A stretch of 64,000 bases of DNA from Symsagittifera roscoffensis. Taxonomy: Eukaryota > Xenacoelomorpha > Acoela > Convolutidae. The stretch lies in contig NC_087067.1 of assembly GCF_963678635.1 (NCBI RefSeq), forward strand, positions 54,426,233-54,490,232, in the 5' to 3' direction. Position 1 is the first letter of the stretch. The number at the start of each line of letters is the position of its first letter. Positions 44,708 to 54,782 of the stretch are shown in pieces. Under the pieces are notes generated by a model. It was not told the DNA's origin and ran no database searches. It saw nothing but the letters and a program-made list of their open reading frames with translations. The translations under genes and the position numbers were made by a program.

Positions 44708-45113
44708 AATAGACTCCTGCTGCGACTCCTTTGTTTTGCCTTCTTCCTGCTGCTGTCAAGCTCCTCGTGTTCATTGGCACAGTGCAAACGGTCAGTACCG
44801 CGCAATTGAATTTCTGCCAGAGGGTAGTAAGCAAGCACACCATCATTGATTCCCATAGTGCTTACTCCTCATCCGAACTTCTCGAGATGTTGTTCGTTCC
44901 AATCTAGATCATCACACTGGGGATCCTCCCTGGATTCATTAGTTCCACCATCCGATATAACTGGGCTCCTCCGAAGGCCATCACTGTGGTGACCCAAGAG
45001 GTCCTCAAATTCGACAGTACTCTGACCAAGCTGTCTCCCAGTATCAGATGTGATGTCCCCAGTGGCGGTTGCTGCAGGTTTACTGCCGGGTTCCAGTCGC
45101 TCGATTGAAGCAA
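44708..45113 (-). pseudogene. SGNH (GDSL-type) hydrolase domain, N-terminal half, broken
   Basis: Block I reads SHLILGDSLVRVLSNL, with the nucleophile Ser at 45,030-45,032. Then MAFGGAQLYRMVELM supplies the block II glycine. Block III is IGTNN (44,889-44,903). A TAG at 44,904-44,906 and a TAA near 44,857 interrupt it, and a frameshift leads into the half at 43,850-44,707 that supplies DGIH. So the order Ser, Gly, Asn, Asp-His of an active SGNH hydrolase is complete across the broken pieces. Enzymes of this type remove acyl or acetyl groups from lipids or sugars. The substrate here is unknown. Confidence 0.7.
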
Positions 45114-45146
45114 GCTCTCGGATCTGTCTCCGGAACTCCCGTAAAG

Positions 45147-46262
45147 TTATATCTCAATTGATTTCTTCTTTTGTATGTCTATTACACGTGACACTTTCTT
45201 CGCTGGCATCTTCTGTATTCTTCTTTCTGGGGCCTTAGATCTCCCCATTAGTGGCGTCACGTCGCTTATTCCCTGTCTGATCACGGTCTGGGAGAGTCGT
45301 ACTCTGCCCGTGTCATCGATCGTTCCATAGAATGCAGTCACCCCGGAACCTGGCGCATTCTTGTTGGCGACCAGTCGTCCAGCTGTCTCTATCAGCTTCC
45401 TCACCGTTTGTTCCACGACGGGGTCACCCAAGGTGTCACTAGGGTCCGGGATTGTCACTCGATCTGTCGCTGTCGGGAACAGTGTCTCCGTTGTCTGACT
45501 CATTTCTCGAGGCGTCAAGAGCTCCATCGGGGACTGCCCACGAGGAATACTCCTTGCAGGTATCACCTTCTCCATGGCCGTGGTCAGCGCGCTCCGTTCC
45601 GATCGCTCCTTGTATTACTGCCTTAAGCGCTCAATTTTTTCACCCTGCTTTTTGTTACAGTCTTCGAACAATCTTTTCCACATGTCTCTGTCGTCCTCCG
45701 CAATGAGCATGGTCTTAGTCACCTCGTCCAGCTCCTTTTTCGTTCTTTCCAGTTCGTCCTTTATCCCATCCAGATCTTGCATGGTTTGGTTCGTCTGAAC
45801 CTTCTGTTCTACTTTCGCCCTCTTTGGTGGCACAGCTGCTCTCAGTGGTGAACTAGACGAGGCAGCCTCGCTGTTCATCTCCTGATGCATTCTCGTCAGC
45901 CCAGGTTTGGGCTTGGAGGGCATAGGCATTTCACCTGGTTGGTAAGTCCTAGAACTTCCCATTCCAGGCTCATTCGCCAAGTCACTCCCTGAGAGAGCCC
46001 CTTTTCTCCACCTCATCACTCTCATGTTCGGGCGGTCTAGTACACCCCTCTCCCCATATGCTGCCATCAACAGGACTTCCGTGGGGCGGTCCCCACGGTT
46101 GTCATGCCCCAAGATGTTGATCAGGGCGGTCAGCAACATGACTACCTCTGGGTCCTCCAGAGCAAAATCTCGATCCATTAGCCGACGATAGATCGCATCT
46201 ATCATCGGTCCTACATGTGCCTCTGCCAGGTCCATCAATTCATCCAAGTTGAAATTATCCAT
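45147..46262 (-). pseudogene. N-terminal part of ORF-X with coiled coil
   Basis: It starts at an ATG (46,262-46,260), MDNFNLDELMDLAEAHVG. A helical segment and a Ser/Pro-rich linker follow, then a coiled coil (IKDELERTKKELDEVTKTML...EDDRDMWKRLFEDCNKK). A TAA at 45,615-45,617 and another at 45,147-45,149 lie in the same frame, which then runs on into the SGNH domain. It is therefore one protein: coiled coil, basic linker, SGNH. The start follows a 0.4-kb non-coding gap, so it begins a second cistron after gag-pol. Confidence 0.6.
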
Positions 46263-46661
46263 TCTGTTCTTCAAGCTCGATTCGGTTTGATTCAAAGGTT
46301 TGACTCAAAAGAGTAATTAAACGATCAATCAGGATCTAGAAAAAGGTTCACAAATATCAGACTTGTCAGTTTCGCCTTAACTTCTCGTTAAAATTCAATT
46401 AAAAACAGTCAGATAAAAAGATTCTGTTCCAAAAATTTATTAGTATCAATCGGTCTCTAAAATTTTGGAATTCCACGTAAGATTGGACAGTCCAAACTTT
46501 GGATCTATTCTTAAGATCTTCATTCAGTTGTTCATGGTCACTAACCCCTTCTTACCCACGATCTTAATAACATAACACATAACATAACATAACACACATA
46601 TCACACATATCACACACTACACACAACTTAGTCTTTAGCCTAACACCCCCTTGCAAGTCAC
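46263..46661 (-). other. non-coding gap between pol and ORF-X
   Basis: No gene is seen. It holds an ataacataacac/catatcacac simple-sequence tract at 46,568-46,625. It may contain a splice acceptor, internal promoter or ribosome entry signal for ORF-X, but I see no convincing motif. Confidence 0.5.
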
Positions 46662-47403
46662 TCAGCCTATACTTAAGTAATATTTCTTATGTAAATATAC
46701 TTGTATAATAGTATCAGAGAATACCACGTGTACAAGCGCGTACAATTCCCGAGGATGCAGTCGTCCTCTGTTCGGGTCGTACACTGGAAGCGAAAGCTCC
46801 TTCACGTCCATTTCCACGAGGAAGTCCCTCAACCTCGTCAAGGACAAGACTAGGTTCTCTGGGTCCACGTGCTGCTTCTCCGTCGCCCAAGAAGCATAGG
46901 TATTTTCCCGAAATTTGTGACGCCGCCGGAGGTAAGGCTGCTACGCCCCCTACTCCTGGTCGTTGCTTCCGAAGGAATTCCACGTTTTTGTATTCTCTCT
47001 TAAAATCTGTCGCTAACGCTGTCCTAAAACTCATGTCTGCTGTGATTGCTATCGCACATGTTCTATTTGTGAGTATGAAATCACTGTCTGTTAATGTTAT
47101 GTTACTTGAATATTCATTTGGTAGGTTAAAATATGACTCAACTACCCTCCCTATGTCAGGTTTCTTAGGTTCTTCGCCTATCTCTGCTTCTAAATCTCCT
47201 GTCTCTCTTGCTATTCTCAATTTTTTTATTATCAAGTTTTCAGTGTGGGTAAGCCCTACCCCCACTCCCCGGACAAAAATATCCATCGACGTCCCCGTCG
47301 ATCGCATACCGGGTATCAAGTCGAGGTTAGAAGCTGGAATGAGTAGTTGTCCTTCCTGGGCAGCCCAGGAAGGATCATCTCGTTCGGTCATGATGTATTT
47401 CAT
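46662..47403 (-). pseudogene. post-integrase protein segment, unknown
   Basis: An open segment (47,403-46,714) with GMRSTGTSMDIFVRGVGVGL and SNITLTDSDFILTNRTCAIAITADM, followed by a shift near 46,870 into a frame reading DPENLVLSLTRLRDFLVEMD that ends at 46,662. It continues from the acidic integrase tail, so it is the last part of Pol. No known domain. The FVRGVGVG codons contain another copy of gtccggggagt (about 47,266-47,276). Confidence 0.5.
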
Positions 47404-47407
47404 GCTT

Positions 47408-47940
47408 TCACGATCTACGTCTTGAATCGTGACGCTGGTCTCCTCTGGGTCCGACGTTCAGCCATTCTAAGATACGCAGGTTCGTCAAGTCTTGTTCATG
47501 TGAATGCTGTTGCTCGTCGTCGAATTCTACCTCGGGTTTCGACCGGTCGTCGACCCACTCATCGTCGTGATCATCGACTATGTCAATGTCTTGTGACACA
47601 GTTAATTCTTCTAGTCCCACTACTTCTTCCACTATCTTCTTCAGACTATCCTATCCACTACAAAGTCGTCACCGTAAGGATTATATTTCTTTCTGGGTCT
47701 TGTCCCGTCCTTCTGACGAGTCTGCATCGTGAACGGAAGATCCGGTTCCGAATTCTTGGGAAACTCTATCTGTTCGGGATCCTGCCAATCCTCCTCTGCG
47801 TAGGGTAACGTTTCATCGTCCACTTCGATCACCTCGTTTGGATCCATGTCCAGCGTTGTATCCGTTCCTTCCTCCACGACTTCGTTTCCATCGTTCTTCT
47901 CCCTGGTGCCCTTCTCGTTGACCTCACAAGCAGGATCCAA
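47408..47940 (-). pseudogene. acidic tail of Pol after integrase
   Basis: Two open segments (47,940-47,641 and 47,632-47,408) rich in Asp/Glu (DDHDDEWVDD). The boundary with integrase is an exact 11-bp tandem repeat, aagcaggatcc at 47,929-47,939 and 47,940-47,950, which shifts the frame. Without it the tail would follow integrase directly. Confidence 0.6.
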
Positions 47941-49564
47941 GCAGGATCCATTCTTCCATGTCTGCAGGTATACACCAGCCTTCTGTCGATGAATTGTGTG
48001 GCTTAATGTTCTCGTAGTGGGCGGCTCGGCCAGTACTTAGTCTATAAAAGCGTCCCTCCTGGTGCACCTCTGTAATCATGAAGGGTCCCCTCCACTTTTT
48101 TAGCAGCTTTTTCGTCCTTTTCGGTGGTATAACGTTCTGAAATACCCATAAGTAGTCTCCCACCGAGTAAGCTTTTGCACCAGCTGCTTTCTTGTCAAAT
48201 TTTTTCCTCTGCCTTGCCTGTGCTTGCTGAGTATTTCGTCTACACAGATCGTTCAACTCCTGTTGACGTCTGATCACATCCCTCACGTAGACCTGTGGAG
48301 ACGTTTTCTTTCCCATATATTCTGGGTAGAAAAAGGTTAAGGGTAAAGACTTTTCGTGTCCAGTTAGCATCATGTGTGGACTGACTCCGGTGGTGGAGTG
48401 CTGCGTGCTGTTATAGGCTCCCATCACCTGTGGAAGGTATCTGTCCCAATCGGTCATGTACCTGGAACAATATACTCTCAGCATCGACACTAACGTTCTA
48501 TTCTGTCTTTCCACTAAGCCATTCGTCTGAGGGTGGTATGTCGTGGAGTGAGCTTGAGCAACCTGTGAGCGTCTCATAAGCTCTTTCGTAAGATCTCCTA
48601 CGAAAACTAATCCATTATATGATTGAAACGTCATCGGACAACCATGTCTCGCTATCCACGTATTGATCAGGTGGTCGCATGTCTCTTCCGCCGAGGCAGT
48701 TATGCAGGGCACGGCCTCTGCATACTTCGTGAAGTGATATATCATGACTAGGACTTGGTCATAACCGCTGTCTGTCAAGCATATCTTTTGGTGATCTATC
48801 TGCACCACCTCGTTGAATTCAGAAGAATCGATTGATTGTAAAGGAAATGGCAATTTCCTTGGATCCTTGACCTGTTGGCATGACAGGCACGCTGTTACCC
48901 ACTTCTCGCATGCCTTTTTCATTCCAGGCCACTCGAAGCGCTTCAGGATTCTCTGATATTCTTTATCGATCCCCTGATGGCCCATCTGATCATGCGACCT
49001 GAATAATAGTTCTGTCTGATAGAGTTGCGGCAACACTATCGCGTTATACTTGTATAGGACTCTGTCTTCTTCTCTTCTTTTGCAAGCCACAATCCCGTCC
49101 TTGTTCAAATATAACCTCCCTTCCTTCTGCATGAAGTACTGTCTCAGGGTACGATAACTATCTTCCTCGAGGTCCCCTTTATCCGGAGAACCATTCCCGA
49201 TCCACCTTTTCGGGTTGCTTGTCATGCGATCATTTCTCTGCGCCCTGAGAAGATCCGAGAGTCTGTATCTCGCCTTCAAGTACGTCTTCATGACCCTCAT
49301 CTGACTATTTAGCTCATTGGGCTGGTGTGTGTCTTCTTCCATCTTAACGCACCAAATGTTCGCCAGCGGCTGTGTTTCTTGCTTGAACTGCTGAAGATCA
49401 GTCCTGACTACCTCTTTTTGTGGCAACAGACTTATCGAACGTTTCGATACCGCTTTTGTCTCCAAATCATCCGCTGCGTTGTCAAAGACTCTTTCGCTTG
49501 GTATTAGGAAATCTGCGATCACTGTCAGGATCCTGGTACACCTCTCTGCCCAGATCCCTTGCAC
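47924..49564 (-). CDS. integrase of G3
   Basis: About 546 codons open. The zinc domain is SHDQMGHQGI...CLSCQQ (H-x4-H ... C-x2-C). The catalytic core has Asp in VVQIDHQKI (48,794-48,796) and Glu in NGLVERQNR (48,509-48,511). The middle Asp of the D,D(35)E triad is Tyr: FQSYNGLVF (48,617-48,619), a single-base change from GAT. Spacing to Glu is 35 residues, as in active enzymes. The C-terminus has a GPY/F module (KKWRGPFMITEV). It would insert the DNA copy; this copy should be inactive. The N-terminal part up to KAVSKRSISLLPQ is shared with G1. Confidence 0.85.
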   Translation of the reverse strand: MQGIWAERCTRILTVIADFLIPSERVFDNAADDLETKAVSKRSISLLPQKEVVRTDLQQFKQETQPLANIWCVKMEEDTHQPNELNSQMRVMKTYLKARYRLSDLLRAQRNDRMTSNPKRWIGNGSPDKGDLEEDSYRTLRQYFMQKEGRLYLNKDGIVACKRREEDRVLYKYNAIVLPQLYQTELLFRSHDQMGHQGIDKEYQRILKRFEWPGMKKACEKWVTACLSCQQVKDPRKLPFPLQSIDSSEFNEVVQIDHQKICLTDSGYDQVLVMIYHFTKYAEAVPCITASAEETCDHLINTWIARHGCPMTFQSYNGLVFVGDLTKELMRRSQVAQAHSTTYHPQTNGLVERQNRTLVSMLRVYCSRYMTDWDRYLPQVMGAYNSTQHSTTGVSPHMMLTGHEKSLPLTFFYPEYMGKKTSPQVYVRDVIRRQQELNDLCRRNTQQAQARQRKKFDKKAAGAKAYSVGDYLWVFQNVIPPKRTKKLLKKWRGPFMITEVHQEGRFYRLSTGRAAHYENIKPHNSSTEGWCIPADMEEWILLGSCL

Positions 49565-49565
49565 G

Positions 49566-50306
49566 AGTTTCCACTAGTAGTGTGTGGATCGCTAGTTCGG
49601 ACAGTTCTGATCCCGAGTTCGAGTTCCTGTCTGAATAGGTGTCAATTCCTGAGTTTCTGGAATTTTCATTTGTTGATGAGGTTGTGACGGAGTCGGCACG
49701 CTCCTCCAGATCATGTCTGTGCCTTCTTCACATCCATCGGAACTCACCGGACATAACCTTGTTCCCCAGGTCCTGTCTCTCATCAGGAACTTTTTCATCT
49801 ATCTCAGACTCCCCGGACAAACTTTCTTGTCCCGGGTGTCGATCTTGAACTCGCCGGTTTTTCTCATCGTTCGTCTCCCCGGACAAACAATCTCGCAGCA
49901 GGTTTTGCTCTACCTTTTCACCTTCTTTATCCTGGTCTACAAAGGTGACGGTTTTCCTTCGCGTACTGCTCCCCTGTTCTTTCCGCCCGTAAGAAGTACT
50001 GGTTAAAACCTCGTGTGGTATTGAGGATACTAGTTGCTGAACTATTGTCCTACAATCCCTCTCGTTCTCTTCGTGTTGTCGTCTGGACGGCATGATCTTC
50101 ACCTTCTCCCTGATTGTTAGTGATGCCACTGCTGCTGTCCACTCGGGGTCATCTCTGGTCACTTCTCTCTCTAACAATCCACCCAGCATCTGCATCACTT
50201 GCTGTGCGACCTGCACCGTTTTGTCCAGTAATGAGAGGCTGTTTATGTTCATGCGAGAGAGTTCCTGCTGGACCAGGTTCGAACGCAGCAACAGATCCAA
50301 GGGCAC
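49566..50306 (-). pseudogene. RNase H-integrase spacer with SGE repeats (G3)
   Basis: 192 codons starting DLLLRSNLVQQELSRMN, with CLSGETN, SLSGESE and VMSGEFR repeats before a stop at 49,728. The acidic linker (SGSELSELAIHTLL) continues in another frame to the integrase. The same arrangement occurs in G1. The DNA behind SGE is GTCCGGGGAG at about 49,809 and 49,869 on the - strand. Confidence 0.6.
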
Positions 50307-50876
50307 CGGGTCCCTTTTGGATAGGTTTTTTTTTTATCTCAGCTGCTTTTTCGACAGGTAACTCAGGATGCCCTGGAATTGGATGTCCAGATTTATCTAA
50401 CCATCTCGTTAAGTTTCTTTGTCCAGAAACGAGAATCCCTCCTTTATTTCTGCTTGATTGGCTTGCTTCTGCTCCAATCTTTCATAGAACTCAGTTTTCC
50501 TACTGAGGCTGTCAGTATTCTGGTGTTTGTCACGCATCCTGTGCTCGATTATCATGTGGTAGCCATCCAATCTCACTATCCATCTACCAATATAACTCTG
50601 ATCCATCGAGTAGATCTTCAACCAGGATAACGCTCTGTTGTCCACGCGTAACTTGAAGGCAGCGCTCCCCAAGTATGCACGGTACTTTTCCACAAAAGTG
50701 ACTACTGCAAACATTTCTGCTTTTGGTGCGCCATATTTCATCTCAGTGTTACTCAAGACCTTGCTGCCGAATGCAATGGGACGGACAACCGTTCTTCCAT
50801 TCTATTCCTGCTCCTGATGCAAAATTCCTGAGATGGCCACTACCGATGCGTCTGTGTCAAGAACATACATGCCCTT
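50307..50876 (-). pseudogene. RNase H domain of G3
   Basis: The first catalytic Asp lies in YVLDTDASVVAISG, Glu in KYGAPKAEMFAVV, and the next Asp in LRVDNRALSW. The end KHQNTDSLSRK has the fourth Asp. Two in-frame stops, TAA at 50,877-50,879 and TAG at 50,802-50,804, break the frame; in G1 the second position is a Trp codon. The domain degrades the RNA template. Here it could be made only by readthrough. Confidence 0.75.
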
Positions 50877-50879
50877 TTA

Positions 50880-52329
50880 TGTAGGCATGCCTAGCACTGG
50901 CGCTTCGCACAATTCCCGCTTTATGTTCTCGAAGGCAACTTGTGCTTCATCGCTCCATTCGAACTTTTTTCCTTTGTTGCGCATCAGCTTCGGCATCGGA
51001 TACACCTTCTCCGCATATCCTTTTATGAACTCCCGGTAGTAATTGGCAAACCCTAGGAAGCTCAGGAGCTGTGTGTCCGTTCTGGGAGCCTTCCATGTCA
51101 ACACTGCTTCGGGTCCGGCCTCACACCATGCCTGTACACCATTCTTCCCAGGTACTTGATTGAATCCCTAAGGATTTCACAATTCGATGGTTTGCACTTG
51201 AAGCCTGCTCTTTTCATGCATCCAAAGACCTCATCGAGCCGATCAATATGGTCTTCCAGGGTTGGTGTCGCTATGACTACGTCATCCACGTAACACATCA
51301 CGAGATTCCCGTACTTCTTGGTCACTCTGGTCAAAGCCTGAGCCATCAGTTTTTGAAAAGTGGCCGTTGCATTGCACAAGCCGAAGTGCATCCTCTTCCA
51401 CTGGTACAATCCCAATTCGCACGCGAATCCGGTTTTCTCTCTATCCTTCTTCCGCAGAGGGACCTGCCAGAAGGCAGAACCCAAGTTTAATGTGGTGAAG
51501 AACTTGGCATCACCAAGCTTAGAGAGGCTCTCGTCTATTCGCGGTATCGGGTACGCATCTTTTATCGTTACCGCGTTCAAATAGCGAAAGTCGAAAAAAA
51601 ATCTTAGCTGCCCCCTCTCTTTTTCGCCATTACCACCCTGCAAGCCCACGGCAATTTCGAGGTTTCTATCATGTCGTATTCGAGCAGCATTTCAATTTCC
51701 GCTCGGCACGCTTCTGATTTGTGTGGCGTCATTCGTCTCGCGCCTTCTCTGTGCGGAACGGCACCTTCTTTCAGTTCAATTTCGTGTCCGACGAAGTTAC
51801 AGCAACCGATATCCGCTTTATGTTTTGAAAATACATCTGCATTCCGATTTAAAACGTCCCGCAATTTTTCGAAATCTCCCTCACCTATTTTTTCTTTTAA
51901 ATGTTCTATCTCTGGCAAAACCGGTTTGTCAGATTCTAGTTTGTTTGACGAGGGGCGTTCAGGAAAATTCGAGCAGCTCGATAAGCCGTCGTCCGTTTCG
52001 GATTTCATTGAAAACAATTTATGAATAGATTTTAATTCATTGATCCTCTTTAAAATTTTATCTTTGTTGGCATGATAAGGACAGTCTTTCACATTATGTT
52101 TCTTCAATTTTTGTGTCTTCTCATAGTCGGTCCTCATCGGCAAAGCGTAAGCAAGCTTCTTTCCACGCTGGATTGAAACCGTGGTGTCCAGTGTGTTCAA
52201 TAACACACTGACACACAGTCCGTTTCGCGTTACCGAGAAGCGCCGGCCTAAAATCACCGAACTCTGACTATTTGGATTCGGTACTAACCAAACCTGTTTA
52301 CTATCACTTAACGAATTCAAATTTCTCAT
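50880..52329 (-). pseudogene. protease-RT connection and reverse transcriptase of G3
   Basis: A 240-codon open segment (52,329-51,604) holds the connection with CPYHANKDK and the RT fingers. RT follows after a shift in a G run near 51,610. Motif A reads FTTLNLGSAFWQVPL, with Asn at 51,485-51,487 where Ty3/Gypsy enzymes have Asp. The LGLYQWKRMHFGLCNATATFQ segment is motif B, and CYVDDVVIATPT at 51,281-51,292 is motif C, intact. Another shift near 51,100 leads to TWKAPRTDTQLLSFLGFANYYREF. The motif A change alone should abolish polymerase activity. Confidence 0.8.
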
Positions 52330-53127
52330 TCAAAAAATTGCCACCACAGCTTGTCCTGGCTGTAGTTTTACTTTTCTATCTAAACAAATTGGCACCTTGT
52401 TTTCGTCTGTTATTATCCTATTAATTGGTTTCTTAACATACTTCCGGTCCGGTATTCTAATCCGTATCAGACCGTTGTTCAAGTCAATCATCACGTCAAA
52501 ATTCCTGACAAAATCTCTGCCCAAGATGAATTGCTCGACGTCGTCTAAATTCTCTACTACCAGGATGGTCATCCATAGATCTCTTCCTCCCATGTGGAGA
52601 ACTGTTATCGGCGTTCTTCCGGCTACGTAGATGGCTCCTCGATTTGCGGCGGCCAGTCGGAGGTTCGTAGGAATCAGATCTTCCCGTGTGAAGCCCATTC
52701 TTTCCCAAGTTTTTATCGGCATCACACTCACCACCGCTCCTGTGTCCAGAAGCCCTGTGACTCCGATTTTTGTTCCGTTGGTGTCGAGCAGGTGTGCTGT
52801 CACATCTGCTTCATATCCAATGTGTACCGCGTCTTGTTCCATCATGGCGTCATGGCCTATCCTGCGGACTTTGAGTTCCTCTTCACCCAAATAGATCTGC
52901 CCTATTTGGTCATCATCTGTTGTTACATAAGTCCTGGTGTAGATACTGATCCCATCCACGTTCAGCATCACTTGATACGGCCCATAGACTTCTAGGTAGC
53001 GTCCATGAAGTTTCTTCGTGCGAGGGCCACCCGTGGTTAGTAGTGCCCTCACAGCCCTCGACTCGGTGCGTGGCTCCATCTGCCTCAGATAGTCTGCATA
53101 TGTGTCCAAATGCATCAAAGTGGAACC
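52330..53127 (-). pseudogene. aspartic protease of G3, 5'-truncated
   Basis: The open frame begins in the middle of the protein (LMHLDTYADYLRQMEPRTESRAVRALL), where the sequence stops matching G1 at about 53,127, so gag and the leader are lost. The protease has LLDTGAVVSVMP (Asp at 52,746-52,748) and FILGRDFVRNFDV. A TGA at 52,330-52,332 replaces an Arg codon before MRNLNSLS; the same frame then continues into the connection. Confidence 0.8.
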
Positions 53128-53530
53128 TGATCTAAACTACATTTTATGATTGGATAAATTAAATGTTTTACCAATGTAAAGTATTTAATATTAACCAATC
53201 ATGATCCATCTAACTAACAACCCACTTATTTGTAAGTGCTGAAGTTACTTGTAATTTCAGCACCAGAGAGATTTGAATTTAACTTAGAAATTAGTTGGAC
53301 TCTCCCGAGCACTTCAGCAGCCGCAATAAACCAGTATACCCTAGATCTATTGAGCCTAGCAGAGACTAGTTAAACAACCTGAGACTAGATAGTATAAGAG
53401 TAAGATTAGGATCGGTATTAGACTAAGAAGTTGCACGAATCTATCCGGCCGAAAATAAGATAGCGTGACGAGCAGACGGTGTACCCTATCCGAAATTACT
53501 CTATGAGTTACACTTCGGTCCTAACTCATC
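53128..53530 (+). repeat. possible 5' LTR of G4 (uncertain)
   Basis: Homology of G3 ends here and AT-rich sequence begins. The stretch has AATAAA near 53,324, a TATAAGAG-like motif near 53,394, and ends CTAACTCA. Two bases later TGGTGCGACC could be a primer-binding site. I see no matching LTR after the gag-pol stop inside the window, so the ends are not proven. Confidence 0.3.
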
Positions 53531-54782
53531 TGGTGCGACCATAAGTCTCGAACAAGACCTTAATAGATTAGAATTAACCAAAATAGATTAGAAATTAGAC
53601 AAAAACATTTACAAAAATGTTATACGACAATAATTTAATCAAAATGTCTCTACGACTCAATAGATCAGAGCCAATATTCCGAACCATAACAGAACTACCC
53701 GGAATTGGAAGAAGACCTCGAACCAAAGACGACATACGACAAAGTAGAAACTTGCCGTATAGTTATATGATAGTTCGGCAAAAGCCAGAACAAACTTTTA
53801 TATTTCGAATACTACTTGCAATGAATTTAGATTTCCATTTGCAAACATAAAACCTTGAAGTTACTCTTCAAAATCATTTCAGGCGCTAAACAAATTTATT
53901 AATATACAATAACGATTGATAAAAAGATCTAAGATCGTTTTCCTAAAACTCTGCAGTATTATACAAAACATGTTTGAAAAATATTTATTGGAAAATAAAA
54001 ATAAAAATTAGTAGCATGACAATAAATGGTTAGTAATCATAAAACATCCTGTTGTTCCAGCTTCATCATCTAAAACATAACAGCAATCATAAACACACTA
54101 ATATCATCAAAACACTAAATCTTTCCTTTACACACATTTAAAATTTTATTAAAACTTAAATTCACTTAATTTTAAAACCAGATCATCAAGGCTTATCCTT
54201 GGATCTTAAATCATTTTCTACTTAATTAAATTTCAAATTTGATCATCAAGGCTTATCCTTGGATCAAACAGAACAACTTTGTTCTCCCCCACCCACTTAA
54301 TTAGTGTCTAACGACCTCAAACGTCGATTCACTACCCAACCCTTTCTAAAGACCTAAGACTAATAGAAATTTTTAAACAAACCTAATCATTCAAATTAGG
54401 ATAAACAGTGAAGAACTTCGGTTATTCATCCTTCACTTGACCCCCCCTCTTACCAGACCCAGGATAAATCTTAGACTTAGTAAGTTTAAAATAGTATCTA
54501 ACGAACTACTCGCGTTCTAATTATACCTGAACCTTGTGGATCGATTTACTATTCTCCAACCCTTGAACACAATCACTACCCCTAAGTAAGATTAAGTAAG
54601 TTAACACCTTAACTTATACTAGCCACGAGAAAGTAAAAAATCATTCTTCGGAATCGATATACTTTTCTCTCCAACCCTGAACAAACAGACCCAGGTTAAG
54701 CTAACCAAAAAATCGTAAGAACTAACAGTTTAGGAAAATAGAAATCATTTAACAACCTTTTGCATCCGTCATTCTAAACCTT
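53531..54782 (+). other. leader of G4
   Basis: Some 1.25 kb upstream of the first clear ORF. It has a 77-codon ATG frame (53,617-53,850) of unknown meaning, an exact 25-bp direct repeat at 54,181 and 54,241, and loose repeats containing tctccaacccttgaac (near 54,330, 54,553 and 54,665). No known gene is seen. Confidence 0.45.
54181..54265 (+). repeat. 25-bp direct repeat that can fold, G4 leader
   Basis: The 25 bases starting gatcatcaaggcttatcc are identical at 54,181-54,205 and 54,241-54,265, 60 bp apart. Each copy can form a small hairpin (CAAGG-cttat-CCTTG within GATC ends). Position in the leader suggests an RNA signal such as packaging or dimerisation. That is inference. Confidence 0.6.

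Noticed and set aside
37249-45113. Envelope glycoprotein in the position after pol
   Set aside because: I find no signal peptide, furin-type site, fusion peptide or C-terminal membrane anchor in any segment.
37249-46295. Overlapping same-strand ORFs that look like a bacterial operon
   Set aside because: Overlaps are in shifted frames without start signals, and flanking LTR, polypurine tract and pol show a decayed eukaryotic retroelement. Frameshifts in one long coding sequence explain it better.
53617-53850. 77-codon ORF as a host gene
   Set aside because: No recognisable domain and it sits in a retroelement leader. It is kept only as a note in the leader entry.
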